Shown one piece after another: positions 8,907-18,614 of a DNA stretch of 64,000 nucleotides; the stretch's first letter is position 1; each line of letters opens with the position of its first letter. Source of the stretch: Sphingomonas sp. Leaf343 (lineage in GTDB: Bacteria; Pseudomonadota; Alphaproteobacteria; Sphingomonadales; Sphingomonadaceae); contig NZ_LMPG01000015.1 of the NCBI RefSeq assembly GCF_001423765.1, forward strand, positions 163,853 to 227,852, given 5' to 3'. The notes beneath the pieces are model-generated. The model ran no database searches, had not been told where the DNA came from, and was given only the letters and a program-made list of their open reading frames with translations. Made by a program: the position numbers and the translations under genes.

Positions 8907-8946
8907 TCGTCCGCTCCCTCTTCCCCTTGAGAAGGAGAAGTTCGGG

Positions 8947-9387
8947 CTACGTCCGTCCCGCCACCACCGCCGCGTCGCTCGCCAGCCTGTCGGCGCGTTC
9001 GTTGTCGGGATGGCCGGCATGGCCCTTGACCCATTTCCAGTCGATCTTGTGCGGTTTTGCCGCCGCAAGCAGCGCCTGCCACAGTTCGGCGTTCTTCACC
9101 GGCTTGCGATCGGCGGTCTTCCAGCCGTTCTTCTGCCAGCCGTGGATCCACTTGGTCAGCCCGTCCATGACGTAGCGGCTGTCGGTCGACAGGGTCACCG
9201 CGCAGGGCCGCGTCAGCGCGTTCAGCGCCTCGATCGCGGCCATCAATTCCATGCGGTTGTTGGTCGTCAGCTTTTCGCCGCCGGACAGTTCCTTCTCGGT
9301 GGTGCCGCTGCGGATCAGCGCGCCCCAGCCGCCCGGTCCGGGATTTCCCTTGCACGCGCCGTCCGTGGCGATCTCGACTTCTGTCAC
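8947..9387 (-). CDS. rnhA: Ribonuclease HI
   Basis: Degrades RNA in RNA-DNA hybrids. 146 residues, typical of bacterial RNase HI. The four active-site acids are visible: Asp in [14 protein letters not shown], Glu in [10 protein letters not shown], Asp in STDSRYV and Asp in NERADRLA. The GTG start at 9387 overlaps the stop codon of thrB (GTGA), giving residues [10 protein letters not shown] at the N-terminus, where the family begins. It is the last gene of the ispH-thrB-rnhA unit, a gene order common in sphingomonads and other alphaproteobacteria. Its stop converges on the histidine kinase gene about 40 bases away. Confidence 0.97.
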   Translation of the reverse strand: MTEVEIATDGACKGNPGPGGWGALIRSGTTEKELSGGEKLTTNNRMELMAAIEALNALTRPCAVTLSTDSRYVMDGLTKWIHGWQKNGWKTADRKPVKNAELWQALLAAAKPHKIDWKWVKGHAGHPDNERADRLASDAAVVAGRT

Positions 9388-10340
9388 GCGAAAACCTCTG
9401 TTCCGTTCGCCCGGTAGAAGGCGAGCCGGCGCGTATAGGCGACCGGATCCTTGCGCGTCACCAGCGCATCGGCCGGCGTGTTCAGCCAGTCCCAGCCCCT
9501 CGTCAGCGCGAAGCGGATGCAGGCACCCATGCACAACACCGGCAACTGCGCACGCTCCGCATCGGCGAGGCCGAACGTGGCAGCATAGCCCTCCAACAGG
9601 GCATGCCCCACGTCGCCGTCATAGGCTTCGCCGCGCGCATCGAAGCTCCACGCGGTGTGCATGATTGCGAGGTCGTAGAGGCGCAGGTCCGTGCACGCGA
9701 AGTAGAAGTCGATCAGCCCCGTCACCCGGTCGCCCAGCATCAGCACATTGTCCGGAAACAGGTCGGCGTGGATGACGCGAACGTCGCCGCCCTGCGGCCA
9801 TGCGGCGGTCACGGCCCGTAGGCCCGCGGCAAGATCGTCGTACAGGCCCGGCGCGATCGTATCGAGGTCGCGGCCGCACTTCGCCAGCAAGGGCTGCCAC
9901 GCGTCGACACCCAGCGTGTTGGCGCGGCGGCCGGTGAAATCCTCCAGCGCGCGGTGCATCTGCCCCATCGCCGCACCCGCCGCACGTGCCTGCTCCGGTG
10001 TCGGCGCGGTGACGGAAACGCCGTTCAGGAAGCGGATCAGGCAGGCGGGGCGACCCTCCAGCTCGTGGATTGTCGTGCCGTCGCGGTCGGGGACGGCGGG
10101 CGGCACGGGGCTGCCGCGCTGCGCCAGATGCTCCAGCAGGTCGAGGAAGAAGGGAAGGTCGCCCGCTGCGACGCGCTTTTCATAGAGCGTCAGGATGAAC
10201 CGCGCCTCGGTCGTGTCGACGAGATAGTTGGAGTTCTCCACCCCCTCGGCGATGCCCTTCGCCGAGACGAGTTCGCCCGCGTCGAACCGCGCGAGAAAGC
10301 GTGTCAGCGCCTCGGCGGAGACTTGCGTGTAAACGGCCAT
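9384..10340 (-). CDS. thrB: Homoserine kinase, APH-fold type
   Basis: Phosphorylates homoserine on the way to threonine. 318 residues with the aminoglycoside-phosphotransferase-like kinase fold of alphaproteobacterial ThrB, unrelated to the GHMP ThrB of enterics. It shows the N-terminal [20 protein letters not shown] segment typical of the family, [11 protein letters not shown], and the catalytic [10 protein letters not shown] with the following LIDFYFA metal site. Start at 10340: the in-frame ATG matching the family N-terminus, 22 bases after ispH. It overlaps rnhA by 4 bases. Confidence 0.96.
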   Translation of the reverse strand: MAVYTQVSAEALTRFLARFDAGELVSAKGIAEGVENSNYLVDTTEARFILTLYEKRVAAGDLPFFLDLLEHLAQRGSPVPPAVPDRDGTTIHELEGRPACLIRFLNGVSVTAPTPEQARAAGAAMGQMHRALEDFTGRRANTLGVDAWQPLLAKCGRDLDTIAPGLYDDLAAGLRAVTAAWPQGGDVRVIHADLFPDNVLMLGDRVTGLIDFYFACTDLRLYDLAIMHTAWSFDARGEAYDGDVGHALLEGYAATFGLADAERAQLPVLCMGACIRFALTRGWDWLNTPADALVTRKDPVAYTRRLAFYRANGTEVFA

Positions 10341-10362
10341 GCGCGTCTCTCCTGCGGCGGGC

Positions 10363-11310
10363 TCAGGCCGCCGCTTCCAGTCCGCGTGGCAGCTTGAACG
10401 CGATCGTCTCACGCGTGGTTTCTTCCTCGCGCTCGGTCACGTCGAAGCGGGTGGAGAGCCGGTCGACCAGTTCGCGGACCAGCAATTCGGGGGCGGACGC
10501 GCCTGCGGTCAGGCCGAGCGTGCCGACCCCTTCCAGAAAGTCCCAGTCGAGATCGGCGGCGCGCTGGATCAGCATCGCCGGCACGCCTTCGCGTTCCGCG
10601 ACCTCGACGAGCCGCAACGAGTTGGAGGAATTGGGCGCACCGATCACCAGCATCGCGTCGCAGGCGGAGGCGATCGCCTTCACCGCCGCCTGGCGGTTCG
10701 ATGTGGCGTAGCAGATATCCTCGCCCTTCGGCCCCTGGATGTCGGGAAAGCGCGCCTTCAGTGCCGCGACGACCGCCGACGTGTCGTCCACCGACAGGGT
10801 CGTCTGCGTCAGGAAGGCGAGGTTGTCCGGATTGGCCGGTCGGAACGCGTCGACATCGGCCACCGTCTCGATCAGCGTCATGTCGCCGACGGGCACCTGA
10901 CCGAAGGTACCGATTACCTCCGGATGGCCGGCATGGCCGATGAAGACGATATGGCGGCCGGCGGCGACCTGACGCTCCGCCTCGCGGTGGACCTTCGACA
11001 CCAGCGGGCAGGTCGCGTCGAGATAGGCGAGGCCGCGATCCTGCGCCGCGGCGGGTACCGATTTCGGCACGCCATGCGCGGAGAAGACGACCGGCGCGCC
11101 GTCCGGCACCTCGTCCAGTTCCTCCACGAAGACCGCGCCCATCGCCTTCAGGCTGTCGACCACGAACTTGTTGTGGACGATCTCGTGCCGGACATAGACG
11201 GGTGCACCGTGCTTCTCGATCGCCAGTTCGACGATACGGATGGCGCGGTCCACGCCCGCGCAGAAACCGCGCGGGGCGGCGATGAGGAGTTCCAGCGGCA
11301 GCTTCGACAT
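10363..11310 (-). CDS. ispH: 4-hydroxy-3-methylbut-2-enyl diphosphate reductase
   Basis: Last step of the MEP isoprenoid pathway, giving IPP and DMAPP; a [4Fe-4S] enzyme. 315 residues. The three cluster cysteines are visible in [23 protein letters not shown] and the [10 protein letters not shown] region, with the C-terminal [11 protein letters not shown] substrate-binding Ser/Asn motif. The start is at [13 protein letters not shown]; an upstream in-frame ATG would add 12 unrelated residues. First gene of the minus-strand ispH-thrB-rnhA group. Its 5' end is about 95 bases from the divergently transcribed lipoprotein gene, so this gap should hold both promoters. Confidence 0.97.
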   Translation of the reverse strand: MSKLPLELLIAAPRGFCAGVDRAIRIVELAIEKHGAPVYVRHEIVHNKFVVDSLKAMGAVFVEELDEVPDGAPVVFSAHGVPKSVPAAAQDRGLAYLDATCPLVSKVHREAERQVAAGRHIVFIGHAGHPEVIGTFGQVPVGDMTLIETVADVDAFRPANPDNLAFLTQTTLSVDDTSAVVAALKARFPDIQGPKGEDICYATSNRQAAVKAIASACDAMLVIGAPNSSNSLRLVEVAEREGVPAMLIQRAADLDWDFLEGVGTLGLTAGASAPELLVRELVDRLSTRFDVTEREEETTRETIAFKLPRGLEAAA

Positions 11311-11404
11311 GCCCGGCGCTCTACCGGATTGCTTGCGCGGCTCCAACCCGGTTCCTATGGCAGGCGCTCGGTGCCCCGGTCGGGGTCGTCAGCAAGGTGT
11401 GCCC

Positions 11405-12043
11405 GTGAAGATTGCAGCCATTCTCGTCCTCGGTGCGGCCGGCCTGATCGGAGGTTGTGCGGGCAAGGGCGAACTCGATTCGACCGGCGGCGTCAGCGCG
11501 GTGCGCTCGGCATGCCCGATCGTCGGCGTGCCGGCGGGAACGGGTGACGTGACGCTGTTCGACCCGCCGACCAGCCAGGCGCAGAGTGCGATCGACCTGA
11601 CCGCGGCGATCACCAACGTCCGCTCCACCTGCGACGATTCGGGCGCGGACATCGCGACGAACGTGACGTTCGACGTGCAGGCGCGCCGCGTGAAGACGGA
11701 TGTCGCGCGCACGGTGGCACTGCCGTATTTCATCACCGTCCTGCGCGGCGGCAGCAACGTCGTCGCCAAGCGCGTCGGCACGATCACGCTCCAGTTCGCC
11801 GCCGGTCAGGACCGCGCGCAGGTCAGCGGCACGGCGGGCGCCAGCGTCAGCCGCGCCGCCGCGACGTTGCCGCCCGCGATCCGCGAGCGCCTGACCCGCC
11901 GTCGCAAGGCCGGCGACGAGGATGCCGCGGTCGATCCGCTAACCCAGCCCGAGGTGCGGCAGGCGGTGCTGGCGGCCAGTTTCGAGGCGCTGGTCGGGTT
12001 CCAGCTCAACGACGCGCAGTTGCGATACAACGCGACACGATAA
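11405..12043 (+). CDS. Putative outer-membrane lipoprotein, unknown function
   Basis: A 212-residue predicted lipoprotein. The N-terminus VKIAAILVLGAAGLIGGCAG is a short positively charged start, a hydrophobic stretch and a lipobox (LIGGC), with Cys18 as the likely lipidated residue. The mature part is rich in short beta-type segments and has no motif I recognise; a basic stretch (RERLTRRRKAG) lies near residue 165. The GTG at 11405 was chosen because AAGG lies about 8 bases upstream and it places the signal sequence correctly; longer in-frame starts would bury it. It is divergent from ispH. Function is not assigned; sphingomonads carry conserved lipoproteins of this kind, but that is recollection rather than proof. 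Confidence 0.75.
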   Translation: MKIAAILVLGAAGLIGGCAGKGELDSTGGVSAVRSACPIVGVPAGTGDVTLFDPPTSQAQSAIDLTAAITNVRSTCDDSGADIATNVTFDVQARRVKTDVARTVALPYFITVLRGGSNVVAKRVGTITLQFAAGQDRAQVSGTAGASVSRAAATLPPAIRERLTRRRKAGDEDAAVDPLTQPEVRQAVLAASFEALVGFQLNDAQLRYNATR

Positions 12044-12185
12044 GCGGCGAACGCCGTTCGCGATGCCGGCACGAGCGCGGCATGGCGGGGGAGCATACGG
12101 CCCGCGGTGGAAACACGGATACGGCCGGCCATTCCCGATTGACTCGGGGCACCCGCCTAGCCACAGCTGCGATGTCGATGCCATG

Positions 12186-12360
12186 CGCGGGAGAGTGCCT
12201 CTTTCAGGGGCCGCCGAAGGAGCAACCGCCCCGGAATCTCTCAGGCACCAGGGACCGCGCGAGGCTATACGACACTCTGGAAAGCGTCCCGTAACAGGGG
12301 CCACCGAAGGGGTAAGCAGGTGCGCCTGCGAAAGCTCTCAGGTACCGTGACAGAGGGGGT
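12186..12360 (+). promoter_or_regulatory. Tandem glycine riboswitch (gcvT motif, two aptamers)
   Basis: Two similar glycine-aptamer units lie in the leader of gcvT. The first (about 12186-12275) has CGGGAGAGTGCC, then GGGGCCGCCGAAGGAGCAA and TCTCAGGCACCAGGGACCG. The second (about 12276-12360) has ACACTCTGGAAAGCG, GGGGCCACCGAAGGGGTAAG and CTCTCAGGTACCGTGACAGA. These match the conserved elements of the known cooperative glycine riboswitch, which usually turns on glycine cleavage genes when glycine is high. About 55 bases separate it from the gcvT start. No clear intrinsic terminator follows the second aptamer, so control of translation start is possible. Boundaries are by eye. Confidence 0.95.
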
Positions 12361-12414
12361 TCGGATCGGCAGCGGGCGTCCCGCCGTCGATCGGCCTTGA
12401 TGGAGTACGGTGCG

Positions 12415-13623
12415 ATGAGCGATCTGCAAATCGGCGAACAGGTTGTCGCGATCGAGGACGCGCCCGAGGGCGAGGACGTCATCCAGTTGCTGCCGCTCGA
12501 CGCGTGGCACCGTGCCCGCGGGGGCCGGATGGTCCCGTTCGCGGGCTATGAGATGCCCGTCCAGTACGAAGGCATCATGGCCGAGCATCTGTGGACCCGT
12601 CAGTCCGCAGGGCTGTTCGATGTCAGCCACATGGGCCAGCTCGTCTTCACCTACGGCGACGACGAGGGCGGCAACACCGATTCGGTCGCGAAGGCGCTGG
12701 AGGCGGTGCTGCCCGGCGACGTGACCGGGCTCGGGCGGGGGCGGATGCGCTATTCGCTGTTGCTGGCGGAGGATGGCGGCATCCTCGACGACCTGATGGT
12801 CACGCGCCGCACCGTCGACGGCACCGACGAGATCTACATGGTCGTCAACGGCGCGACAAAATATGACGATATCGGCTATCTGCTCGAAGTCCTGTCCGAC
12901 GACGTAACGATCAATCTGCAGGACGAGCAGGCTTTGCTCGCGGTGCAGGGGCCGAAGGCGGTCGACGCCCTCCAGCGGCTGGTGCCCGGCGTGGAGGCGC
13001 TGGTGTTCATGACCGCGGGTGCGTTCGACTGGAATGGCACGCCGCTGTGGATCAGCCGGTCGGGCTATACCGGGGAGGACGGTTTCGAAATCTCGATCCC
13101 GGCAGAAGCCGCCGCGGCGTTCGCCGACGCGATCTGCGCGGAGCCGGAGGTGAAGCCGATCGGTCTGGGCGCACGCGACTCGCTGCGGCTGGAGGCCGGG
13201 TTGCCGCTCTATGGCCACGATCTCGATCCGGAGACGACGCCGGTGATGGCCGATCTCGGTTTCGCGCTGTCGAAGCGCCGCCGCGAGGCCGCCGATTTCG
13301 CGGGCGCCGAACGCATTCTGGCGGAGCGCGAAACCGGGCCGGCGACGAAGCGCGTCGGCCTGATCATCGCCGGTCGCCAGCCGGTGCGCGAGGGCGCGAC
13401 GGTGGTCAATGTGGACGGCGCGACGATCGGTCGCGTCACCAGCGGCGGCTTCGCCCCGACGCTGGGCGCGCCGATCGGCATGGCGTTCGTCCCCACCGCG
13501 CTCGCGACGCCCGGCACGGCGGTGCGCCTGTCGCAGCGCGGCAAGTTCCACGAGGCCACGGTCGCGGCGATGCCGTTCGTGCCGCACAATTACGTCCGCC
13601 AATCCAAGACGACGGGAGCCTGA
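12415..13623 (+). CDS. gcvT: Glycine cleavage system T protein (aminomethyltransferase)
   Basis: Transfers the methylene group from aminomethyl-lipoyl-H protein to tetrahydrofolate, releasing ammonia. About 402 residues. It shows the family start [20 protein letters not shown] (after an acidic extension of about 27 residues), [21 protein letters not shown] and [20 protein letters not shown]. The ATG at 12415 was chosen for the GGAG 9 bases upstream; ATG 12400 or TTG 12397 in the same frame are alternatives. It is directly downstream of the glycine riboswitch and starts the gcvT-H-PA-PB operon; gcvH begins 2 bases after its stop. Confidence 0.97.
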   Translation: MSDLQIGEQVVAIEDAPEGEDVIQLLPLDAWHRARGGRMVPFAGYEMPVQYEGIMAEHLWTRQSAGLFDVSHMGQLVFTYGDDEGGNTDSVAKALEAVLPGDVTGLGRGRMRYSLLLAEDGGILDDLMVTRRTVDGTDEIYMVVNGATKYDDIGYLLEVLSDDVTINLQDEQALLAVQGPKAVDALQRLVPGVEALVFMTAGAFDWNGTPLWISRSGYTGEDGFEISIPAEAAAAFADAICAEPEVKPIGLGARDSLRLEAGLPLYGHDLDPETTPVMADLGFALSKRRREAADFAGAERILAERETGPATKRVGLIIAGRQPVREGATVVNVDGATIGRVTSGGFAPTLGAPIGMAFVPTALATPGTAVRLSQRGKFHEATVAAMPFVPHNYVRQSKTTGA

Positions 13624-13624
13624 G

Positions 13625-13993
13625 ATGCGTTACTTCACCGAGGATCATGAGTGGATCGAAGTCGACGGCGCGATCGGCACCGTCGGTATTTCCGAATATG
13701 CGCAGAGCCAGCTCGGCGACATCGTGTTCGTCGACGTCCCCGCCGATGGCCGGCAGTTGTCGAAGGGCGACGAGGCGGCGGTCGTCGAGTCGGTCAAGGC
13801 CGCGTCCGACGTCTATTCGCCCGTGTCGGGGAGCGTGCTGGAGGGCAATCCCGCGGTGTCCGACTCGCCCGATCTGGTGAACTCGGATGCCGAGGGCGAA
13901 GGCTGGTTCTTCCGCATCACCCTGTCGGACGAAGCGGAACTGGACGAGCTGATGGACGAAGCCGCGTACGAAGCGTTCGTCGCCAAGCTTTGA
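13625..13993 (+). CDS. gcvH: Glycine cleavage system H protein (lipoyl carrier)
   Basis: Carries the aminomethyl group on a lipoyl arm between the P, T and L proteins. 122 residues. [13 protein letters not shown] opens the protein. The lipoylated Lys is in [19 protein letters not shown] (about residue 60). The C-terminus has the usual acidic helix ([12 protein letters not shown]). It starts 2 bases after gcvT with GGGAGCC-type ribosome-site sequence in the end of gcvT. It is followed by a 67-base spacer with two hairpins before gcvPA. Confidence 0.97.
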   Translation: MRYFTEDHEWIEVDGAIGTVGISEYAQSQLGDIVFVDVPADGRQLSKGDEAAVVESVKAASDVYSPVSGSVLEGNPAVSDSPDLVNSDAEGEGWFFRITLSDEAELDELMDEAAYEAFVAKL

Positions 13994-14001
13994 TTTTCCG
14001 A

Positions 14002-14048
14002 CCTCCCTTCCCGTGCCGGGAGGGGAGGAGGACCCTCTTTCGGGAGGG
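14002..14048. repeat. Two GC-rich hairpins between gcvH and gcvPA
   Basis: A 12-base-pair stem (14002-14013 with 14017-14028, one G-T pair, 3-base loop) is followed by a short second stem (14033-14037 with 14044-14048). Neither is followed by a T-run, so they are not standard terminators. Comparable CCCTCCC/GGGAGGG hairpins occur between genes elsewhere here (22091-22117). They may be small dispersed intergenic elements, or may tune the amount of gcvP made relative to gcvTH. Confidence 0.55.
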
Positions 14049-14060
14049 ATGGAGTAAAAC

Positions 14061-15419
14061 ATGCGCTACCTGCCCCTTACCCAGTCCGATCGTGATGCCA
14101 TGCTGTCGGTCATCGGCGTGTCGTCGATCGACGATCTGTTCGTCGACGTGCCGGAGGCGGCGCGGCTCGACGGGCCGGTCCACGGCCTGCCGAACCATGC
14201 GTCGGAACTGTCGGTAGAACGCCACATGACCGCGCTCGCCCGCCAGAACACGGTCGCGGGCGAAGTGCCGTTCTTTCTGGGCTGCGGCGCGTACCGGCAT
14301 CATGTGCCGGCGTCGGTCGATCATCTGATCCAGCGCGGCGAGTTCCTGACCGCCTACACGCCGTATCAGCCGGAGATCGCGCAGGGCACGCTCCAGATGC
14401 TGTTCGAATTCCAGACGCAGGTCGCACGGCTGCTCGGCACCGACGTGGCGAATGCGTCGATGTACGACGGCTCGACCGCGTGCTGGGAAGCGATCGGCAT
14501 GGCGCGACGCATCACCAAGCGGGGCAAGGCGATCCTGTCGTCCGGGCTGCACCCGCATTACGTGTCGGTCGCGAAGACGATGGCGAAGTATACCGGCGAC
14601 GTGCTCGACACGACATCGCCGTGGCTGGTGCCGGAGATGGACATCGATCGCCTGATCGCCGCGATCGACGACGATACGTCCTGCGTCGTCGTCCAGTATC
14701 CCGACATTCTCGGCCGTATCGCCGACCTAACGCCACTGGCGGATGCCTGCCACGCGAAGAAGGCGCTGCTGATCGCGGTCGTGACGGAGCCGGTGGCGCT
14801 GGGCGCGATCCGGTCGCCGGGCGAGATGGATGCCGACATCGTCGTCGGCGAGGGGCAGTCGCTGGGGGTGGGACTTCAGTTCGGCGGGCCGTATGTCGGG
14901 CTGTTCGGGTGCAAGGACAAATATGTCCGCCAGATGCCCGGCCGCCTGTGCGGCGAGACGGTGGACGCGAACGGCAAGCGCGGCTTCGTGCTGACGCTGT
15001 CGACGCGCGAGCAGCATATCCGGCGCGAGAAGGCGACTTCGAACATCTGCACCAATTCCGGCCTTTGCGCGCTGGCGTTCTCGATCCACATGACGTTGCT
15101 GGGCGAGGCGGGCCTCCGCGCACTCGCGGCGACGAACCATGCCGGCGCGGTTGCGGCGGCGGAGCGGCTGGCCAAGGTGCCCGGCGTCGAACTGGTCAAC
15201 GACAGCTTCTTCAACGAATTCACGCTGAAGCTGCCGGTCGAGGCGCGGCCCGTCGTCCGCACGCTGGCGGATCGCGGCATCCTTGCGGGCGTATCGCTCG
15301 GGCGGCTGTATCCGGCCGAAGGCGATCTGGCGAACGGCCTCGTCGTCGCGGTGACCGAAACCACGACGGCGGAGGATGTCGAAACCCTTGCCGCCGCGCT
15401 TCAGGAGATCCTGGCATGA
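14061..15419 (+). CDS. gcvPA: Glycine dehydrogenase (decarboxylating) subunit 1, P-alpha
   Basis: One half of the split P protein that decarboxylates glycine and loads the aminomethyl group on GcvH. 452 residues, usual for the N-terminal subunit. It starts MRYLPLTQSDRDAML. It has the fold-type I aminotransferase-like features GCGAYRHHVPA, the YTPYQPEIAQGTLQ stretch, MYDGSTACWEA and the glycine-rich GEGQSLGVGLQFGGPYVG. This subunit lacks the PLP lysine, which is in gcvPB. Its stop overlaps the gcvPB start (ATGA), consistent with equal production of the two subunits. Confidence 0.97.
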   Translation: MRYLPLTQSDRDAMLSVIGVSSIDDLFVDVPEAARLDGPVHGLPNHASELSVERHMTALARQNTVAGEVPFFLGCGAYRHHVPASVDHLIQRGEFLTAYTPYQPEIAQGTLQMLFEFQTQVARLLGTDVANASMYDGSTACWEAIGMARRITKRGKAILSSGLHPHYVSVAKTMAKYTGDVLDTTSPWLVPEMDIDRLIAAIDDDTSCVVVQYPDILGRIADLTPLADACHAKKALLIAVVTEPVALGAIRSPGEMDADIVVGEGQSLGVGLQFGGPYVGLFGCKDKYVRQMPGRLCGETVDANGKRGFVLTLSTREQHIRREKATSNICTNSGLCALAFSIHMTLLGEAGLRALAATNHAGAVAAAERLAKVPGVELVNDSFFNEFTLKLPVEARPVVRTLADRGILAGVSLGRLYPAEGDLANGLVVAVTETTTAEDVETLAAALQEILA

Positions 15420-16990
15420 GCATCAACCAGAGCGGCTGGCGCCCTGGGATGGTGGCCGGATCGGGCGGCGCGCCGCAGACCTCCACCGGCAATAAGGCGC
15501 TGATGCTGGAAGAGGCGCTGATCTTCGAGATCGGCTCCACCGAGACGACCGGCGTCGAGGTCGCGGCCCCGGTCACGACCGCGTCGAAGCTGGGCTCGCT
15601 CGCGCGGACCGCACCGATCGGCTTGCCGGGTCTGTCGGAACCGGAGACGGTGCGCCACTATACGCGCCTGTCGCGGCAGAATTACGCGATCGATCTCGGG
15701 CTGTTCCCGCTAGGATCGTGCACGATGAAGCACAACCCCCGCCTGAACGAGAAGATGGCGCGGCTGCCCGGCTTTGCCGACGTCCATCCCTTGCAGCCGG
15801 TCGACACGGTGCAGGGGGCGCTCGCCGTCATCAACGAACTGGCGGTGTGGCTCATCAAGCTGACGGGCATGCACGGCGTCGCGATGAGCCCGAAGGCGGG
15901 CGCGCATGGCGAGCTGTGCGGCATCCTGTGCATCAAGGCGGCGCTGGAGAAGCGCGGCGAGGGGCATCGCAAGGTCGTCCTCGTCCCCGAAAGCGCGCAC
16001 GGCACCAATCCCGCGACCGCCGCCTTCGCGGGTTTCCAGGTCGAGGACATTCCCGCGACCGCCGAGGGCCGCGTCGATACCGCGGCGCTGAAGGCGCGGC
16101 TCGGGCCGGACGTGGCGGCGGTGATGATTACCAACCCCAACACCTGCGGCCTGTTCGAGCGCGACCTGAAGGAGATTTCGGACGCGGTGCACGCCGCCGG
16201 CGGCTACGTCTATTGCGACGGCGCGAACTTCAACGCCATCGTCGGTCGCGTGCGGCCGGGCGATCTGGGCGTCGACGCGATGCACATCAACCTGCACAAG
16301 ACCTTCTCGACGCCGCACGGTGGCGGCGGGCCGGGGTCGGGGCCGGTGGTGCTGTCGGAAGCGCTGTCTCCATTCGGGCCGCTGCCCTTCACCGAACGCC
16401 ATGGCGACGGTCACATCACGTTGGTCGAAGAGGAAAGCGTCGACGATCGGAATCCGGATTCGTTCGGCCGCATGGTTGCGTTCCATGGTCAGATGGGCAT
16501 GTTCACCCGCGCGCTGACCTATATCCTCAGCCACGGCGCGGACGGCCTGCGTCAGGTCGCTGAGGATGCAGTGCTGAACGCGAACTACGTGCTGCGCTCG
16601 CTGGAGGACACGCTGGATGCGCCGTTCGGCGGATCGGGGCCGTGCATGCACGAGGCGTTGTTCAGCGACGCCAATCTGGCGGACGGTTTCTCGACGCTGG
16701 ACGTGGCGAAGGGCCTGATCGACGAGGGGTACCACCCGATGACGGTGTATTTCCCGCTCGTCGTCCACGGTGCGATGCTGGTCGAGCCGACCGAAACCGA
16801 ATCGAAGGCGGCGCTCGACCAGTTCATCGGCGCGCTGCGGTCGGTGGCGGAACGGGCCAAGGCGGGCGATACGGCGCTGAAGTCCGCGCCGCACTTCGCG
16901 CCGCGCGCCCGCCTCGACGAGACGCTGGCCGCGCGTAAGCCCGTGCTGACGTGGAAGAATCCCACGCCGGTCGCGGCCGCCGCGGAATGA
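15416..16990 (+). CDS. gcvPB: Glycine dehydrogenase (decarboxylating) subunit 2, P-beta
   Basis: PLP-containing half of the split P protein; forms the enzyme with gcvPA. 524 residues. The PLP Lys is Lys295 in INLHKTFSTPHGGGGPGSGP. Also present are GSCTMKHNPRLNEK, SPKAGAHGELCG and ESAHGTNPATAA, all typical of GcvPB. The start at 15416 overlaps the gcvPA stop by 4 bases. This is the last gene of the riboswitch-controlled operon. The shared L protein (lipoamide dehydrogenase) is not in the window, which is usual. Confidence 0.97.
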   Translation: MSINQSGWRPGMVAGSGGAPQTSTGNKALMLEEALIFEIGSTETTGVEVAAPVTTASKLGSLARTAPIGLPGLSEPETVRHYTRLSRQNYAIDLGLFPLGSCTMKHNPRLNEKMARLPGFADVHPLQPVDTVQGALAVINELAVWLIKLTGMHGVAMSPKAGAHGELCGILCIKAALEKRGEGHRKVVLVPESAHGTNPATAAFAGFQVEDIPATAEGRVDTAALKARLGPDVAAVMITNPNTCGLFERDLKEISDAVHAAGGYVYCDGANFNAIVGRVRPGDLGVDAMHINLHKTFSTPHGGGGPGSGPVVLSEALSPFGPLPFTERHGDGHITLVEEESVDDRNPDSFGRMVAFHGQMGMFTRALTYILSHGADGLRQVAEDAVLNANYVLRSLEDTLDAPFGGSGPCMHEALFSDANLADGFSTLDVAKGLIDEGYHPMTVYFPLVVHGAMLVEPTETESKAALDQFIGALRSVAERAKAGDTALKSAPHFAPRARLDETLAARKPVLTWKNPTPVAAAAE

Positions 16991-17114
16991 TACCGGGGCG
17001 TTAACCGGTCCTGTCGTCGCGAATGCGGCGTAACGACCCCACCGCTCGTCGCAAACCTTGTCAGCCGCGCGCTTCGTTAGCGTGGCAGCAAGGTTCGCCG
17101 TGCGAGGGAAGCGC

Positions 17115-18608
17115 ATGCCCGATCGCTTCGAGCGTCAGCGCCTCGAGGTGCTGCGCACCCTCGACATTCTCGACCGCCCCGCGGAGGCGGAGTTCGACGC
17201 CATCGTCGAGGCGACGCGGCGCATGTTCGGGTGGAAGATCGTGCTGGTGTCGCTGGTCGATGCCGACCGCCAGTGGTTCATGGCGCGACAGGGCCTGTGC
17301 GAAACGCAGACGAACCGCGATATCGCTTTCTGTTCGCACGCGGTCGCCGCCAACGACCTCCTGATCGTTTGCGATACGATGCTCGATCCGCGCTTCGCGG
17401 CCAACCCGCTGGTACTCGGTCCGCCGTTCGTCCGGGCGTATATGGGCATGCCGGTCCGCGCCGCGAAGCGGCCGGGCGAACCGAAGCTGCCGCTGGGGAC
17501 GCTGTGCGTCATCGACGACAGCCCGCGCAATCCGACGCCCGACCAGATCGCCATGCTGCGCCAGATGGCGACCTTGGTCGAGACGCTGTTCGAACTGCGC
17601 GTCGCCACGCGGGAGGCGGTGACGGCGGCCCTGGAACGGCAGGAGGCGCTGATCGGCATCGACCGGATGCAGCGCCAGTTGCAGCAGGCGGAGCGGATGG
17701 CGAACATCGGCTCGTGGCGGCTCGACCTGCGCGGAGACGCCGTCGAATGGTCGGACCAGACCTACGCGATCCACGGCCTGACGCCGGCGGATGGAGAGGC
17801 GCTGGCGACCGCGCTCGACTTTTATCCGCCGCACGATCGCGCGCTGTTGGAGGCGGCGCTGGCGAATTGTATCGCCACCGGCGAAGCCTATGATCTGGAG
17901 CTGGAATTCGTCACCGCGCGGGGCGAACAGCGCCGCGTGCGCGCGATGGGCGAGGCGGAACATGCCCCCGGCGGCGAGCGTATCGCTGTCGTCGGCGTGA
18001 TCCAGGACGTCACCGAGCGATATCGCCTCGAACAGAGCCTGCTGGCAACCGCGCAGACCGACGAACTGACGCAGGTTGCCAGCCGGCGCGGCCTCAACCG
18101 GCATCTCGATGCGGCGATCGAACAGGCGCGACGCGACGATACGCCACTCGCCGTGGCGCTGCTCGATCTCGACCGGTTCAAGGACGTCAACGATCGCTTT
18201 GGCCACGCGCGTGGCGACGAGGTGCTGCGGGTTGTCGCTGGCCGACTGCGGTCGGCGACCTATCTGGAGGATTGCTTCGTCGCGCGGCTGGGTGGCGACG
18301 AGTTCGTGCTGCTGCTGCGCGGTGACGATGCCCGTGCCAATATGGTCGGGCTGCTGAGCCGGCTGTTGTTCGATCTGCGCTACGGTATCGGCCACGGCGA
18401 GGACCGGATCATGGTGTCGGCGACGATCGGCGTCTGCGGGCTGGATGCGCGGCACGTGACCCGATCCGCCCTGCTGGAGGCGGCCGATCAGGCGCTGTAC
18501 CGGGCCAAGCGGATCAAGCGGGGGACGGCGGCGATCGCCGACCGGGCGGAGATGGTCGTCGCGGCGGACGCGCCGGCATCCCTGCGCCTTGCGGCGGGCG
18601 CACGATAG
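17115..18608 (+). CDS. Diguanylate cyclase with GAF and PAS sensor domains
   Basis: A 497-residue cytoplasmic protein with no membrane segment. A GAF domain (about residues 20-165; VSLVDADRQWF, IAFCSHAV, PVRAAKRPGEP and GTLCVID) is followed by a short coiled coil and a PAS domain (about 195-310; GSWRLDLRGDAVEWSDQTY). The GGDEF cyclase domain (about 320-480) has its signature at 393-397, with DLDRFKDVND upstream. No EAL domain. It should make c-di-GMP in response to a small ligand, redox or light cue sensed by GAF/PAS, which cannot be named. The start at 17115 is supported by GAGGGA upstream and by MPDRFERQRLEVLRTLDILD, the usual beginning of this GAF family. The 124 bases after gcvPB suggest its own promoter. 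Confidence 0.92.
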   Translation: MPDRFERQRLEVLRTLDILDRPAEAEFDAIVEATRRMFGWKIVLVSLVDADRQWFMARQGLCETQTNRDIAFCSHAVAANDLLIVCDTMLDPRFAANPLVLGPPFVRAYMGMPVRAAKRPGEPKLPLGTLCVIDDSPRNPTPDQIAMLRQMATLVETLFELRVATREAVTAALERQEALIGIDRMQRQLQQAERMANIGSWRLDLRGDAVEWSDQTYAIHGLTPADGEALATALDFYPPHDRALLEAALANCIATGEAYDLELEFVTARGEQRRVRAMGEAEHAPGGERIAVVGVIQDVTERYRLEQSLLATAQTDELTQVASRRGLNRHLDAAIEQARRDDTPLAVALLDLDRFKDVNDRFGHARGDEVLRVVAGRLRSATYLEDCFVARLGGDEFVLLLRGDDARANMVGLLSRLLFDLRYGIGHGEDRIMVSATIGVCGLDARHVTRSALLEAADQALYRAKRIKRGTAAIADRAEMVVAADAPASLRLAAGAR

Positions 18609-18614
18609 CCGGGA

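Noticed and set aside
10339..11240. Plus-strand frame opposite ispH running into the lipoprotein gene
   Set aside because: Only the part after 11405 has a signal peptide and protein-like sequence; the earlier part is antisense to ispH.
13996..14056. Intrinsic terminator between gcvH and gcvPA
   Set aside because: Hairpins have no T-run and splitting the operon here would separate H and P subunits; kept as repeat-like hairpins instead.
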